From the NCBI GenBank assembly GCA_008180335.1, contig VTEF01000002.1, forward strand, positions 62,001 to 126,000: a stretch of 64,000 nucleotides of DNA, given 5' to 3'. Made by a program: the position numbers and the translations under genes. Shown piece after piece: positions 63,311 through 64,000 of this stretch. Source of the stretch: Priestia megaterium (lineage in GTDB: Bacteria > Bacillota > Bacilli > Bacillales > Bacillaceae_H). How positions within the stretch are numbered: position 1 is the stretch's first letter; every line of letters starts with the position of its first letter. Under the pieces are notes generated by a model. That model saw only the letters and a program-made list of their open reading frames with translations. It did not search any database and had not been told where the DNA came from.

Positions 63311-64000
63311 TTATGTACTTTTACCTTTAGAAATAAATAATAAAAGTTGAGTAATGATAGCTAAAATAGGTAACTCCAATAAGGGACCTATAACTAACGT
63401 TAACGCTATTAAAGGTTGGTCTGGAAATGCTGTCATAGCAATCGCTAAAGCAATTGGCGAATTTCTTGCTAATGTAGTTAAGCTTAAACTTGTTCTGTCC
63501 GAGTTCGGGAAATTCATCAGATGTCCAACCTTTTGACCAACGAAGAAATTCACAATGAAAAATAAAAGAATAGGTATGGTGATTTTCCACATTAAATCTA
63601 AATTATCAAGTAGTAATTGACCTTGTGAAGCAAACATAGCAACGATTGCAAGGCTAAGAAAAATTATCGGTAAAACGCTTAGATTGGAAATAAAATTTTC
63701 TCTTAGCTGTTGCTTGTTTCTAAAGAACATTTTGGTTAGATAAGCTAGAACTAATGGTATGAATAAGACAACTAAGATACTTTCAACTAAAAATGACAGT
63801 TCAATAACCCCTATTGTTCCTCCAAAAATAAGAAGATAAATAGGAAGTAAAATGACTTGTAAGATTAAGTTCAAAGGTAAGACTGCGGTTGATAACGCAA
63901 CATTTCCTTTTGCTATCCCTGTGAAGATTAAGTACCAGTCAGTGCATGGTGTAACCATTAGCATGATAAATCCAATATACAACGCTGGGTTATCTCCTAG
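63311..64000 (-). CDS. Arsenical-resistance / bile acid:sodium symporter family permease (5' end outside window)
   Basis: The frame is open to the window edge; 230 residues are seen. It has at least seven membrane helices. The family motif VTPCTDWYLIFTGIAKGNVA, followed by LPLNLILQVILLPIYLLIFG, is typical of ACR3-like arsenite permeases and their relatives in the BASS superfamily. The later segments include SLTTLARNSPIALAIAM. It would be metal(loid)-resistance cargo of the element, but other anion substrates are possible. No ars regulator is visible here. Confidence 0.8.
   Translation of the reverse strand, partial: LGDNPALYIGFIMLMVTPCTDWYLIFTGIAKGNVALSTAVLPLNLILQVILLPIYLLIFGGTIGVIELSFLVESILVVLFIPLVLAYLTKMFFRNKQQLRENFISNLSVLPIIFLSLAIVAMFASQGQLLLDNLDLMWKITIPILLFFIVNFFVGQKVGHLMNFPNSDRTSLSLTTLARNSPIALAIAMTAFPDQPLIALTLVIGPLLELPILAIITQLLLFISKGKST

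Larger units (their letters stand above)
61066..64000 (+). mobile_element. Serine-recombinase element inserted in kamA (right end outside window)
   Basis: Left boundary: the point where kamA homology ends, near 61065. The recombinase gene is the first gene inside, in the orientation of kamA. Further in are a terminator, a gene-poor stretch and an arsenical-type permease on the other strand, still open at the window edge. The far attachment site and the kamA 3' part are not in the window, so size and type (prophage, ICE or island) are unknown. Confidence 0.75.

Overview
This window looks like a chromosome segment of a spore-forming, low-GC Bacillaceae bacterium, most like the Priestia (Bacillus) megaterium group. 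That assignment is an inference from gene order and protein family, not a database match. The support is the lexA-yneA-yneB-ynzC-tkt-sirA-yneF-ynzD-ccdABC-yneK order, a thyA-dfrA-plsC-ilvA-ypmP-ypmQRS block, a yodTSRQP-kamA operon, strong Gram-positive ribosome binding sites, TTG and GTG starts, and many sporulation genes.

Layout. 1-1.6 kb: the end of a polymorphic toxin gene and a probable immunity gene, beside what may be a vestige of a phage integrase. 1.7-6.5 kb: accessory genes (lipase-like hydrolase, small membrane peptides including a possible type I toxin, a GH25 lysozyme, a divergent CorA-like protein). 6.6-19.1 kb: the SOS/yne region, here carrying a heterodimeric BmrCD-like ABC exporter and a UPF0316 gene. 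19.1-25.3 kb: a sigma-54 controlled GABA catabolism cluster (gabT, PAS-AAA-HTH activator, APC permease, gabD). 25.4-32 kb: CstA with a cre site, small proteins, a zinc-ribbon PAS histidine kinase, a tandem-repeat Met/Pro/Gln-rich protein and CutC. 32.2-42.8 kb: one-carbon and nucleotide genes (purU, thyA, dfrA), plsC, ilvA, DegV, a sensor kinase, Sco, YpmR and YpmS. 42.9-46.4 kb: a small sporulation-flavoured cluster (DUF4397 protein, catalytically dead SipW-like protein, YjcZ peptide, PAS kinase). 46.6-54.8 kb: a FAD dehydrogenase, a complete Bce-type antimicrobial-peptide detoxification module with its operator, and a GltP carrier behind a c-di-AMP (ydaO/yuaA) riboswitch. 55-61 kb: the yodTSRQP-kamA beta-lysine operon. 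61-64 kb: a mobile element.

The most notable observation is at the right end. kamA (lysine 2,3-aminomutase) is cut after about 335 of roughly 470 residues, before its PLP-binding region. A large serine recombinase gene of the SPbeta-integrase kind starts 47 bases after the truncated stop codon and reads in the same direction. In Bacillus subtilis this operon is transcribed in the mother cell during sporulation. The arrangement therefore resembles the elements that interrupt sporulation genes and are excised in the mother cell (skin in sigK, SPbeta in spsM). This would be a new target gene for such an element if the missing 3' part of kamA lies at its far end. At least one cargo gene, an arsenical-resistance-type permease, is partly visible at the window edge.

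Several genes point to control of sporulation entry: three orphan histidine kinases of the Spo0A-phosphorelay type, a Spo0E-like phosphatase missed by long-ORF calling, and SirA behind a Spo0A box.
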